Positions 1-7,851 of a stretch of DNA of 39,314 bases are shown piece by piece (position 1 is the first letter of the stretch; every line of letters begins with the position of its first letter). Location: positions 1 to 39,314 of the forward strand of contig CALXGC010000051.1 of NCBI GenBank assembly GCA_944387755.1, written 5' to 3'. The stretch comes from an uncultured Oscillospiraceae bacterium (GTDB lineage: Bacteria; Bacillota_A; Clostridia; Oscillospirales; Oscillospiraceae). The notes under the pieces were generated by a model. It searched no databases, had not been told where the DNA came from, and saw only the letters and a list, made by a program, of their open reading frames with translations. Made by a program: the position numbers and the translations under genes.

Positions 1-767
1 TTGCACTCCACCATGGAGCCGGCGAAGTCGGAGGAGTTGCCCGCCTTGTACTCCAGGCCGAACAGAGCGCACAGGGCCTTGGCGGTCTGGGCGGCCTCGT
101 CGGCGTTGGCGCAGTTGATGCCCACGTGGGCCAGAGTGAAGCCCATCATGGTCTTCACCGCGTCCTGGCAGATGGCGGTGATCTCGTCCCACTTCTCGCC
201 CTCGATGAGGTCCTTCTTCACCATCCAGGTGCCGCCGCAGGCGATGATCTTGTCAAAGCTCAGGTAGTCCATCATGTTCTTGGTGTTCACGCCGCCGGTG
301 GGCATCCAGCGCAGGTTGGTGTAGGGGCCGGCCACAGCCTTCAGCTTGGCCACGCCGCCGTTCTGCTCGGCGGGGAAGAACTTCACCACGTTCAGGCCCA
401 TGCTCATGGCCTGCTCCATCTCGCCGGGGGAGGCGGTGCCGGGCATCATGGGGACGCCCTTGTCAATGACGTAGCGGGTGACAACGGGGTTGAAGCCGGG
501 GCTGACGATGAACTGGGAGCCGGCGGCGATGGCCCGGTCGGCCTGCTCGGTGGTCAGGACGGTGCCGGCGCCCACCAGCATTTCAGGCACCTCGGTGGCG
601 ATGCGGCGGATGGCCTCCTCGCCGGCGGCGGTGCGGAAGGTGACTTCCGCGGCGGGCAGGCCGCCCTTCACCAGGGCGCGGGCCAGGGGGACCGCCTTCT
701 CGGCGTCGTCGATGGCGATGACCGGGATAATGCCGATTTCGTAAATGCGCTGAATGACCTCATTCAT
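1..767 (-). CDS. KDPG/KHG aldolase with C-terminal VOC-like extension (3' end cut)
   Basis: Class I aldolase that splits 2-keto-3-deoxy-6-phosphogluconate into pyruvate and glyceraldehyde-3-phosphate, the last step of hexuronate breakdown; the family often also accepts 4-hydroxy-2-oxoglutarate. The frame reads from ATG at 767 off the window edge, at least 255 residues. The general base is in EVTFRT (Glu41) and the Schiff-base lysine is in VVKFFPAE (Lys129), both where the family has them. A normal Eda stops near 210 residues. Here the chain continues with FTLAHVGINCANADEAAQ and LFGLEYKAGNSSDFAG (from about residue 207), which looks like the start of a glyoxalase/VOC domain. It lies divergent to a GntR regulator, with uxaC nearby. 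Aldolase assignment is firm; the VOC reading is from pattern memory. Confidence 0.9.
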   Translation of the reverse strand, partial: MNEVIQRIYEIGIIPVIAIDDAEKAVPLARALVKGGLPAAEVTFRTAAGEEAIRRIATEVPEMLVGAGTVLTTEQADRAIAAGSQFIVSPGFNPVVTRYVIDKGVPMMPGTASPGEMEQAMSMGLNVVKFFPAEQNGGVAKLKAVAGPYTNLRWMPTGGVNTKNMMDYLSFDKIIACGGTWMVKKDLIEGEKWDEITAICQDAVKTMMGFTLAHVGINCANADEAAQTAKALCALFGLEYKAGNSSDFAGSMVEC

Positions 768-978
768 GACTACTCGCTCCTTCACTTTACAATTTGCAAT
801 GGCTGTATTTTCGCGTCCCGGCGGGACGTGTGGGGACTTGAAGCGCGCAGGCGCGGCGCCTGCATCCGCCGGCCGGATTCGGCCTGTTTGCAGCTTCTAT
901 TTTACCTTTAAAATGAGATTTCGCAAGAGGAAAACGTGCATTTCAGAGAAATGTACAAAAATTTCCTTTATTTTTGTG

Positions 979-990
979 CTAGTATACTAG
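979..990. promoter_or_regulatory. Palindromic GntR-type operator candidate
   Basis: CTAGTATACTAG is a perfect 12-base palindrome with the GTATAC core seen in many FadR/FCD-subfamily operators. It overlaps the -10 box of the aldolase promoter. The nine bases TATACTAGT recur at 1117-1125 over the -10 of the regulator's own promoter. Binding by the adjacent GntR protein is inferred. Confidence 0.5.
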
Positions 991-1010
991 TGTTTAAGAT
1001 GGCTGGGCAA
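981..1010 (-). promoter_or_regulatory. Promoter candidate for the aldolase
   Basis: On the minus strand, TTGCCC (1010-1005), an 18-base spacer and TATACT (986-981). The -10 lies inside the palindrome at 979-990, as expected for a repressed promoter. The 5' leader would be about 200 bases. Confidence 0.5.
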
Positions 1011-1093
1011 AAGACAAGGCCGCCCCCGGAAAAACGGAAAAATCAGGGAAAGAAAATTTGGGAAATTCCGCTGAAATTCCCCTGGGGAGAGCC

Positions 1094-1122
1094 TTGAAAA
1101 GGGGAAAGAATGCTGATATACT
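1094..1122 (+). promoter_or_regulatory. Promoter for the GntR regulator
   Basis: TTGAAA (1094-1099), 17-base spacer, TATACT (1117-1122): five of six matches in each box. It is followed by AGT, so that TATACTAGT matches the divergent aldolase promoter, suggesting a common regulator. Confidence 0.65.
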
Positions 1123-1221
1123 AGTAGCGCACTTTGCCGGCAATCGTGTGGGCCGGCAAAAACGCGCGGACGCCGCGCGCAATTGTTGTATGATGTTATG
1201 GAATGGGATGGAGGCCGGGGT

Positions 1222-1962
1222 ATGCATATTTTGGAACGTCTCCCCCGGGAGACCGGGCGGGACTATGCCCTGCGGACACTGAAGGAAAACATTATCTCTC
1301 TGGAGCTGGAGCCGGGCAGCCAGATCAGCGAGAGCGAGCTGGCCGCGGAGATGCACCTGTCCCGCACGCCGGTGCGGGAGGCGCTGATCGACCTGGCCAA
1401 GGTGAAGATCATCGAAATCTACCCCCAGCGAAAGAGCGTCGTCTCGCTCATCGACTCCGACCTGGTGGACGAGTCCCGGTTTATGCGCAGCCTGCTGGAG
1501 TGCGAGGTGGTGCAGCTGGACTGCCGCATGGCCGGTCCCCAGGACCTGAAGCGGCTGGAGGAGAACGTGCGCCTGCAAAAGTTCTATCTGGACAACTACT
1601 ATCCGGAGCACCTGCTGAAGCTGGACAACGAGTTCCACGGCATTCTGTTTGACATCGCCCGGAAGTCCCAGATTTTTCTTCTGATGCAGAGCATCTCCAT
1701 CCACTTCGACCGGGTGCGGAGCATGGCGCTGGCCACCATCAAGAACCAGAAGATTGTGGAGGACCACGAGGAGCTGGTGCGCATCATCGCCCAGGGGGAC
1801 GGGGAGCAGGCGCGGGAGCTGATGAAGAAGCACCTGAGCCGGTACAAAATCGACGTGCCGGAGCTGCGGGCCGTCTATCCCCAGTATTTTAAGCCCCTTC
1901 CGGAGGGGCGGGAGGACGAAGCAAGGCCCAGGCCCCTCCTGGGGAGGGGCCTGGGGCAGTGA
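1222..1962 (+). CDS. GntR-family regulator, FCD (FadR-type) subfamily
   Basis: Transcription factor of 246 residues. A winged helix-turn-helix covers about residues 12-78 (ISESELAAEMHLSRTPVREAL is the recognition part). The all-helical FCD effector domain covers about 85-223, with the expected metal ligands Asp135, His139, His182 and His204. ATG 1222 is chosen because GGAGG lies 7 bases upstream (1210-1214). FCD regulators typically sense sugar acids or carboxylates, and this one is divergent to KDPG aldolase and next to uxaC, so uronate sensing is likely. The paralogue at 5153 ends at PQYF; here about 22 more residues follow (KPLPEGREDEARPRPLLGRG and on), coded across a strong hairpin, so the tail looks acquired. 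Confidence 0.88.
   Translation: MHILERLPRETGRDYALRTLKENIISLELEPGSQISESELAAEMHLSRTPVREALIDLAKVKIIEIYPQRKSVVSLIDSDLVDESRFMRSLLECEVVQLDCRMAGPQDLKRLEENVRLQKFYLDNYYPEHLLKLDNEFHGILFDIARKSQIFLLMQSISIHFDRVRSMALATIKNQKIVEDHEELVRIIAQGDGEQARELMKKHLSRYKIDVPELRAVYPQYFKPLPEGREDEARPRPLLGRGLGQ
1927..1955 (+). terminator. 13-bp hairpin inside the 3' end of the GntR gene
   Basis: CCCAGGCCCCTCC (1927-1939) pairs perfectly with GGAGGGGCCTGGG (1943-1955) around a 3-base loop, ending 2 bases before the stop codon. It lies between the convergent GntR and uxaC genes and could stop or stabilise both transcripts, but no T-tract follows. Confidence 0.45.
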
Positions 1963-1971
1963 GAGCGGCGC

Positions 1972-3372
1972 TTACAGGCCGAAGTAGCGCTTGGCGTTGT
2001 TGCAGCAGATGTCCTGAATGAGGGCGCCGGCCGCGGCCATGTCGGCGGGGTACTCGCCGTTTTCAATCCAGCCGCCCACCAGCTCGCAGAGGATGCGGCG
2101 GAAGTAGGCGTGGCGGGTGTAGCTCAGGAAGCTGCGGGAGTCGGTGAGCATTCCGATGAAGTTGCCCAGCAGGCTCAGGTTGGCCAGGCTGGTGAGCTGG
2201 GCGGTCATGCCGGTCTTGTTGTCGTTGAACCACCAGGCGCTGCCGTGCTGCAGCTTGCCGGCGGCCTCGGTGCCCTGGAAGGCGCCGATCATGGTGTCCA
2301 GCAGCTCGTTCTCGCCGGGGTTCAGGCTGTACAGGATGGTGCGGGGCAGGGTCCCGGCGGCATACAGGGCGTCCAGCAGGGCATAGAGCGCGCCGGCGCA
2401 GCTGACGTTGTTCATGCAGTCAAAGCCGCAGTCGGGGCCCAGCTTGGCGAACATGGCGGAGTTGGGGTTGCGCATGCAGTTGTAGTGGATCTGCATCACC
2501 CAGCCCATCTGGCTGTAGCGGGCGGCGCAGAAGAGCAGCAGCTCGGTCTTGAAGGCCTCGGTCTCCGCCAGGGTGACGGCCTCGCCGGCCAGGGCCTTCT
2601 GCATGATGGCGTTGACCTGCTCCCGGCTGGCCTTCTGGAAGGGGACGTAGTCCAGGCCGTGGTCCGCGGCGCGGCAGCCGGCCTGGGCGAAGGCCTCCAT
2701 CCGCTGGCTCAGGGCCTGCTCCAGGCTGTCCAGGTCGTGGATCTCCACGCCGGAGGCGGCGCTGAGCTCCTGCAGGAAGGGACGCCAGGCGGCCTTCTCC
2801 AGGTTCAGGGCCTTGTCCGGGCGGAAGGAGGGGGCCACCACGGAGGAGAAGGTGGAATCCTCCGCCAGGCGCTTGTGCCACTCCAGGGTGGAGGTGGGGT
2901 CGTCGGTTGTGCCGATGAAGGCCACGTTGCTCTGCCGGATGATGCCGCGCACGCTCAGGTCGGGGCTCTTCAGCTTGGCCACGCTCAGGTCCCAGACCTC
3001 CTGGGCGGTGTCGCCGTTGAGCACGCCGTCATAGCCGAAGTACTTCTGGAGCTCCAGATGGCACCAGTGGTACATGGGGTTGCCGATGGCGCGGGGCAGG
3101 GCCTCGGCGAACTTCTGGAACTTCTCGCGCTCCGGGGCGTCGCCGGTGATATAGCGCTCGTCCACGCCGTTGGAGCGCATGACGCGCCACTTGTAGTGGT
3201 CGGCCTCCAGCCAGGTCTGGTAGATGTTCTCAAAGCGGCGGTCCTCGAAGATCTCTTTGGGGTCCACGTGGCAGTGGTAGTCCACGATGGGCATGGCCTC
3301 GGCATAGTCGTGGTACAGAGTCTTCGCGGTGGGAGTGGAGAGCAGGAAATCCTTGTCCAGGAACGGTTTCAT
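1972..3372 (-). CDS. uxaC: Glucuronate isomerase (uronate isomerase)
   Basis: Cytoplasmic enzyme of 466 residues, the usual size, interconverting D-glucuronate and D-fructuronate or D-galacturonate and D-tagaturonate, the entry step of hexuronate catabolism. It starts MKPFLDKDFLLSTPTAKTLY and has the amidohydrolase-fold metal site DYHCH (His33, His35) followed by DPKEIFEDRRFENIYQTWL, characteristic of UxaC. GGAGG lies 8 bases before the ATG. It converges on the GntR gene, leaving 9 bases between stops. UxaB/UxuB, UxaA/UxuA and KDG kinase are absent from the window, so the pathway must be completed elsewhere. The family assignment is secure. Confidence 0.96.
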   Translation of the reverse strand: MKPFLDKDFLLSTPTAKTLYHDYAEAMPIVDYHCHVDPKEIFEDRRFENIYQTWLEADHYKWRVMRSNGVDERYITGDAPEREKFQKFAEALPRAIGNPMYHWCHLELQKYFGYDGVLNGDTAQEVWDLSVAKLKSPDLSVRGIIRQSNVAFIGTTDDPTSTLEWHKRLAEDSTFSSVVAPSFRPDKALNLEKAAWRPFLQELSAASGVEIHDLDSLEQALSQRMEAFAQAGCRAADHGLDYVPFQKASREQVNAIMQKALAGEAVTLAETEAFKTELLLFCAARYSQMGWVMQIHYNCMRNPNSAMFAKLGPDCGFDCMNNVSCAGALYALLDALYAAGTLPRTILYSLNPGENELLDTMIGAFQGTEAAGKLQHGSAWWFNDNKTGMTAQLTSLANLSLLGNFIGMLTDSRSFLSYTRHAYFRRILCELVGGWIENGEYPADMAAAGALIQDICCNNAKRYFGL

Positions 3373-3434
3373 AAGGGCAGCCTCCTAACAAAATGATAAA
3401 CTGGATGATACCGGCAGGAATTCAAGCTACAGTC

Positions 3435-3463
3435 ACTATACCTCTTTTTATTTACCATGAACA
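3435..3463 (-). promoter_or_regulatory. Promoter candidate for uxaC
   Basis: On the minus strand, TGTTCA (3463-3458), 17-base spacer, TATAGT (3440-3435). The -10 is good and the -35 weak, as expected for an activated promoter; the AraC regulator is transcribed divergently from this same 153-base gap. Confidence 0.45.
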
Positions 3464-3525
3464 TTGTGGATATTGCTTTTTCGATTGCAGAAATTGCGGT
3501 ATTTTTCAGAAGAAGGAGGGTCCGT

Positions 3526-4440
3526 ATGCGCGGCGGCGAGACGCAGCCCTTCGACCCCCGGCAGCAGATGCGGGGTCAGACCTATGAAATTTTTCACTAC
3601 CGGGACACCGGTCTGGGGCGCGTGTCCATCCACCACCACGATTTCTATGAGATCTACCTGTTCCTGGAGGGCAATATTGAGTTTCTGGTGGAGGGCCACA
3701 GCTTTCACCCGGAGCCGGGGGACCTGCTGCTCATCAGCCCCCTGGAGCTCCACCAGCTCCGCAGCCGCGCGCCCCAGCAGCCCTATGAGCGCATTGTGCT
3801 CTGGATTGCCCAGAGCTGGATCAACCGCATCTCCAGTCCGGAGGCCAGCCTCACCCGCTGCTTTGACCGCAGCTGGGCCCACCACGCCAACCTGCTCCGG
3901 CCCGGCCGGTCCCGGCAGGGCCGGGTGACGGAGCTGCTGCGGGGCCTGCTGGAGGAGAACCGGCGGCGGGAGTACGGCTGGCAGGCGGCGGCGGGGGGGA
4001 TTTTTTTGCAGCTGATGGCGGAGGTCAACCGCCTGGCCCTGGAGAGCAGCCCGGCCCAGCCCCCGGCGGACCGCACGGAGGAGCAGATTCAGCGGGTGCT
4101 GGCCTATATCGACCGGCACTATGACGAGAAGCTCTCCCTGGACCAGCTGGCCGGGACCTTTTTCCTGAGCAAGTACTACCTCTCCCACGCCTTTCAGCGC
4201 CTGGTGGGGGCCAGCGTCTACCGCTACATCACCCAGAAGCGGCTGGTGATTGCCAAACAGCTGCTCACCGGCGGGGTGTCCCCCACCGACGTGTATCAGA
4301 ACTGCGGCTTTCGGGACTACTCCAATTTTTACCGGACGTTTAAAGCGGAGTACGGCCTGAGCCCCGCCCAGTTTGCCCGGCGGCAGAGGCAGGCCCGGAC
4401 GGATGAAGCCGGCGGCCCGCTGTCGAAAGAGGGCGATTGA
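3526..4440 (+). CDS. AraC-family regulator with cupin-like sensor domain
   Basis: Transcription factor of 304 residues. An N-terminal cupin-like sugar-binding domain (about 20-90, with HHHDFYEIYLFLEGN and PGDLLLISPLELH) is followed by a linker and a double helix-turn-helix (about 185-285, SLDQLAGTFFLSKYYLSHAF, then VYQNCGFRDYSNFYRTFK and the family-typical GLSPAQF). An upstream in-frame ATG at 3457 exists, but ATG 3526 has AAGGAGGG 5 bases before it. It is divergent to uxaC and probably activates it; a uronate or a related sugar is the likely signal, by context only. Its stop codon overlaps the -35 of the next promoter. Confidence 0.88.
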   Translation: MRGGETQPFDPRQQMRGQTYEIFHYRDTGLGRVSIHHHDFYEIYLFLEGNIEFLVEGHSFHPEPGDLLLISPLELHQLRSRAPQQPYERIVLWIAQSWINRISSPEASLTRCFDRSWAHHANLLRPGRSRQGRVTELLRGLLEENRRREYGWQAAAGGIFLQLMAEVNRLALESSPAQPPADRTEEQIQRVLAYIDRHYDEKLSLDQLAGTFFLSKYYLSHAFQRLVGASVYRYITQKRLVIAKQLLTGGVSPTDVYQNCGFRDYSNFYRTFKAEYGLSPAQFARRQRQARTDEAGGPLSKEGD

Positions 4441-4465
4441 CACAATTTTTGTTCTGTATTACAAT
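4437..4465 (+). promoter_or_regulatory. Near-consensus sigma-A promoter for 4505-5815
   Basis: TTGACA (4437-4442), exactly 17 bases, TACAAT (4460-4465). The -35 overlaps the TGA of the araC-type gene. It should drive the membrane protein at 4505 and, with only 33 bases and no terminator between, the second GntR gene. Confidence 0.78.
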
Positions 4466-4504
4466 AAATGTCCGGGCAATTTTTTCAATTGGGAGGACGC
4501 GTCT

Positions 4505-5119
4505 ATGGCGGAAAAGACAGGAAAGCCGGCGAAGACGGGAAAACCGGCTCAGGAGGAGCAGGAGGTCCTGTTCACCGGCAAAATCGAGCACACCAAGAAG
4601 ACCATTCAGGCCCTCTACAGAACGGAGTACTACACCTACAGCCAGAAGATGGTGATGGCCTGGATGCTGGTGGGAATGGTCATGATTGTCCTGGCCATCA
4701 CCGCCGTGTCGTCCACGGTGCTGCAGGTGCTGCTTCTGCTGGTGGGGTGCTGGATGCTGATCAGCAAGGACTTTCCCAGCCAAATGCGGGCGGACCAGGC
4801 CCTGGAGGCCCGGCACGGCAGCCTGCCGGTGATGAACTATGAATTTCAGCGGGACTACGTCCGGGTGGACGGCGAGGGCAAGATGAAGATCCCCTACGCC
4901 AAGTTCCACCGCCTGATCGAAGATCAGGACTATCTGTACCTGTTTCTGGGCCGGGGGTCGGTGTGTATGCTGGACAGAAGCACCGTCCAGCCGGACAGCG
5001 ACAAGGAGTTGAAGCGCTTCGTGACGGAGCGCACGGGAAAGCAGTGGAGCAGGAACTGGACGCTGCTGAGCATGACGCTGGGAGACCTGCTTCAGATGCG
5101 GAAGGAACGCGGCCGCTGA
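4505..5119 (+). CDS. YcxB-like membrane protein
   Basis: Protein of 204 residues with a polar, Lys-rich N-terminus (1-25), two adjacent membrane helices (about 49-66 and 70-87) and a C-terminal soluble domain of beta type (about 110-175: MNYEFQRDYVRVDGEG, KIPYAKFHRLIEDQDYLYLF). This layout matches the YcxB-like family of small membrane proteins of unknown function; the match is from memory of the pattern. GGGAGGA lies 8 bases before the ATG. It is probably co-transcribed with the GntR regulator that follows, from the strong promoter at 4437. It has no transport or catalytic motif, so no function is proposed. Confidence 0.72.
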   Translation: MAEKTGKPAKTGKPAQEEQEVLFTGKIEHTKKTIQALYRTEYYTYSQKMVMAWMLVGMVMIVLAITAVSSTVLQVLLLLVGCWMLISKDFPSQMRADQALEARHGSLPVMNYEFQRDYVRVDGEGKMKIPYAKFHRLIEDQDYLYLFLGRGSVCMLDRSTVQPDSDKELKRFVTERTGKQWSRNWTLLSMTLGDLLQMRKERGR

Positions 5120-5152
5120 GGGACATAAGGGCATATAAGAGGGAGAGAAAAA

Positions 5153-5815
5153 ATGGCGAACGCAAGCGCGCGGGAGACCGCGTATCAACGGCTACGGAAC
5201 CGGATCATCAACCTGGAGCTCAAGCCGGGAGAGGTGCTGAACGATAAGGAGCTGGCTGAGCAGATGGGAATGAGCCGCACGCCGGTGCGGGAGGCCATTT
5301 TGATGCTGAGCATGGCCAATCTGGTGGTGGTGCGTCCCCAGAGCGGCACCTTTGTGACCCCCATCGACCTGGAGCTGGTGGAGGTGGAGCAGTTTACCCG
5401 CTATGCCCTGGAGAAGGAGATGCTTCTGCGGGTGTGCCGGGAGATCACCCCGGAGGACCGGCGGCAGTATCAGGAGAACCTGCAGCTCTACCAGTTTTAC
5501 GACCAGTCCCTCCTCCCGGACCGGGAGGAGCGGATGCTGGAGGTGGACAACAACTTCCACCGCCTGGCCTTTCAGATTGAGGGCAAGGAGCTCCACTTCA
5601 ACCGGATGCTCTCCTCCATGCACCACGTGGAGCGCTTCCGGATTTTAAGCCTGCTGGCCCTGACGGACGACCGGGTGTATCAGGACCACCTGCGGATTTT
5701 CCAGGCCGTGTCCGGCCAGGACCCGGCGGAGCTCTCCCGGCAGGTGGAGATCCACCTCAACCGCTGGCAGGAGAACAGCGCCGCCGTCCGGGCGGCCTTC
5801 CCCCAGTACTTTTGA
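5153..5815 (+). CDS. GntR-family regulator, FCD subfamily (second copy)
   Basis: Regulator of 220 residues, paralogous to the one at 1222. The winged helix (about 8-72, LNDKELAEQMGMSRTPVREA) is followed by an FCD domain with ligands Asp132, His136, His179 and His201. It ends AAFPQYF, the same ending that the 1222 protein shows before its extra tail. The ATG follows GAGGGAGAG. A strong terminator lies directly behind the stop. Two FCD regulators and one AraC regulator within 5 kb around uxaC suggest finely split control of sugar-acid genes; which operators this one binds cannot be told, and no copy of the 979-990 palindrome is seen upstream of it. Confidence 0.87.
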   Translation: MANASARETAYQRLRNRIINLELKPGEVLNDKELAEQMGMSRTPVREAILMLSMANLVVVRPQSGTFVTPIDLELVEVEQFTRYALEKEMLLRVCREITPEDRRQYQENLQLYQFYDQSLLPDREERMLEVDNNFHRLAFQIEGKELHFNRMLSSMHHVERFRILSLLALTDDRVYQDHLRIFQAVSGQDPAELSRQVEIHLNRWQENSAAVRAAFPQYF

Positions 5816-5818
5816 CCC

Positions 5819-5852
5819 AGACAGGACCGCCCCGCGGTCCTGTCTTGCTTTT
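5819..5852 (+). terminator. Rho-independent terminator after the second GntR gene
   Basis: Twelve-base-pair perfect stem (5819-5830 with 5834-5845) around CCC, followed by TTGCTTTT. The T-rich tail doubles as the -35 region of the next promoter. Confidence 0.88.
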
Positions 5853-5873
5853 GAGGCGCTTTTGGGGTATGAT
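5845..5873 (+). promoter_or_regulatory. Promoter candidate for nadE
   Basis: TTGCTT (5845-5850), 17 bases, TATGAT (5868-5873). It overlaps the tail of the preceding terminator, an economical arrangement. The leader to the ATG is about 40 bases. Confidence 0.55.
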
Positions 5874-5918
5874 ACTCTCTGCAAATCCGGGCGTTTTTAT
5901 GCAAGGAGGTTTTTTGGT

Positions 5919-7841
5919 ATGCGGGACGGATTCATCAAAGTGGCCGCCGGGACCCCGAAAATTCGGGTGGCCGACTGCCGCTATAACGCGGAGCAGATTT
6001 TTACCCTCATGCGGGAGGCGGACAAGCAGGGGGTGCGGGTGCTGTGCCTGCCGGAGCTGTGCCTCACCGGCTACACCTGCGGAGACCTGTTTTTGCAGGA
6101 CACCCTGCTTCAGGGGGCCGAGGAGGGACTGAAGACCATTCTGGAGGCCACGCGGAACCTGGATATGGTGGCGGCCATCGGCCTGCCGGTGCGCAGCAGG
6201 CGGGACGGCAAGCTCTACAACTGCGCCGCCGTCGTCCACAAGGGGGCGATTCTGGGGCTGATTCCCAAGACCTATCTGCCCAACTACGGGGAATTTTACG
6301 AGCAGCGCTGGTTTGCCTCCGGGGCGGGGAAGGATACCCAGGAGACGCTGTGCGGCGTCCAGGCGACTATGAACCCCAACCTGCTCTTCCAGTGCGCCGC
6401 GCTCCCGGAGCTGGTGATCGGAGTGGAGATCTGCGAGGACCTGTGGGTGGCGGAGCCCCCCTCCAACCGCCTGGCCCGGAACGGGGCCACCCTGCTTCTG
6501 AACCTGTCCGCCTCCAACGAGCTGGTGGGCAAGTCCGGCTACCGGCGGCAGCTGGTGACGGGCCAGTCCGGCCGGCTGGTGTGCGGCTATGTGTACGCCG
6601 ACGCCGGGGAGGGGGAGTCCACCACCGACCTGGTGTTCACCGGGCACAATATGATTGCGGAGAACGGGTCCCTGCTCTCTGAGCGCCGGTTCCAGACCGG
6701 CCTGACCGTCAGCGAGGTGGACGTATCCCGCCTGGTCTATGAGCGCCGCCGCATGACCACCTTTGCCGGCGGGACCGGTCCGGACTGCCCCCGGATCTCC
6801 TTCAATCTGCCCGTCACAGAGACCAAGCTCACCCGGTATATCTCCCCCAATCCCTTCGTCCCCGACGACGCCGGGGACCGGGCGGAGCGGTGCAACGAGA
6901 TTTTGAAAATTGCCGCTCTGGGCCTGAAAAAGCGGCTGGAGCACACCCGCGCCAAGACCGCTGTGGTGGGATTGTCCGGAGGGCTGGACTCCACCCTGGC
7001 CATTTTGATTACCGCCGTGGCCATGAAGCTGCTGGACCGTCCCTCCAGCGACATCATCGCCGTCACCATGCCCTGTTTCGGCACCACCGACCGCACCCGG
7101 GACAACGCCGTGGAGCTGGCCGGGCGCCTGGGGGCCACCCTGAAGCGCATCGACATCGGCGAGGCGGTGAAGGTCCACTTCAAGGACATCGGCCAGTCCA
7201 TGGAGGACCACTCCGTCACCTTTGAGAACGCCCAGGCCAGAGAGCGCACCCAGGTGCTCATGGACATCGCCAACCAGACGGGGGGCATGGTCATCGGCAC
7301 CGGCGACCTCAGCGAGCTGGCCCTGGGCTGGGCGACCTATAACGGGGACCACATGTCCATGTACGCGGTGAACGCCGGTATCCCCAAGACCCTGGTGCGC
7401 CACCTGGTGTCCTTCGTCTCCGACGACAAGGGGGGCGAGGACCCCCGCCTGTCCGCCGTGCTGGACGACATCCTGGACACCCCCGTCTCCCCGGAGCTGC
7501 TCCCCGCCGTGGGCGGAAAAATCAGCCAGAAGACCGAGGACCTGGTGGGCCCCTATGAGCTCCACGACTTCTTCCTCTACTACGCCATCCGCTGGGGCTT
7601 CCCGCCCAAAAAGGTGTTCCGTCTGGCGGAGTACGCCCTGGGAGACCGGTACAGCCGGACCGTCATTTTGAAGTGGCTGAACAACTTCTACCGCCGCTTC
7701 TTCACCCAGCAGTTCAAGCGCTCCTGCCTGCCCGACGGCCCGAAGGTGGGCTCTGTTACCCTCTCCCCCAGAGGGGATTGGAGAATGCCCTCCGACGCCG
7801 TGGCCGCCCTGTGGATGGAGGAGCTGGAGGGCCTCTCCTGA
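5919..7841 (+). CDS. nadE: Glutamine-dependent NAD+ synthetase
   Basis: Two-domain enzyme of 640 residues that converts nicotinate adenine dinucleotide, ATP and glutamine to NAD+. The N-terminal nitrilase-type glutaminase has the full triad: Glu46 (PELCLTGYTCGDLF), Lys117 (IPKTYLPNYGEFYE) and Cys172 (GVEICEDLWV). The C-terminal synthetase has the ATP-pyrophosphatase P-loop SGGLDS (353-358) and the conserved GTGDLSELALGWATYNGDHM. Length fits the long, glutamine-using NadE type. ATG 5919 has AAGGAGG 9 bases upstream; an earlier in-frame ATG at 5862 lacks one. It appears to be a single-gene unit between a terminator and a repeat block. Confidence 0.96.
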   Translation: MRDGFIKVAAGTPKIRVADCRYNAEQIFTLMREADKQGVRVLCLPELCLTGYTCGDLFLQDTLLQGAEEGLKTILEATRNLDMVAAIGLPVRSRRDGKLYNCAAVVHKGAILGLIPKTYLPNYGEFYEQRWFASGAGKDTQETLCGVQATMNPNLLFQCAALPELVIGVEICEDLWVAEPPSNRLARNGATLLLNLSASNELVGKSGYRRQLVTGQSGRLVCGYVYADAGEGESTTDLVFTGHNMIAENGSLLSERRFQTGLTVSEVDVSRLVYERRRMTTFAGGTGPDCPRISFNLPVTETKLTRYISPNPFVPDDAGDRAERCNEILKIAALGLKKRLEHTRAKTAVVGLSGGLDSTLAILITAVAMKLLDRPSSDIIAVTMPCFGTTDRTRDNAVELAGRLGATLKRIDIGEAVKVHFKDIGQSMEDHSVTFENAQARERTQVLMDIANQTGGMVIGTGDLSELALGWATYNGDHMSMYAVNAGIPKTLVRHLVSFVSDDKGGEDPRLSAVLDDILDTPVSPELLPAVGGKISQKTEDLVGPYELHDFFLYYAIRWGFPPKKVFRLAEYALGDRYSRTVILKWLNNFYRRFFTQQFKRSCLPDGPKVGSVTLSPRGDWRMPSDAVAALWMEELEGLS

Positions 7842-7851
7842 CGCTGTTTGG

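Larger units (their letters stand above)
768..1221. other. Divergent intergenic region between aldolase and GntR regulator
   Basis: This 454-base stretch holds no convincing gene. It contains the aldolase leader with a GC-rich inverted repeat at 847-863 (GCAGGCGC and GCGCCTGC around one base) and a second at about 871-884 (GGCCG-4-CGGCC), an AT-rich tract at 900-985, a palindromic operator candidate, and one promoter in each direction, listed separately. Confidence 0.6.

Noticed and set aside
2110..3396. A 428-codon plus-strand frame across uxaC
   Set aside because: It is Val/Gly/Gln-rich with no motif and exactly shadows uxaC.
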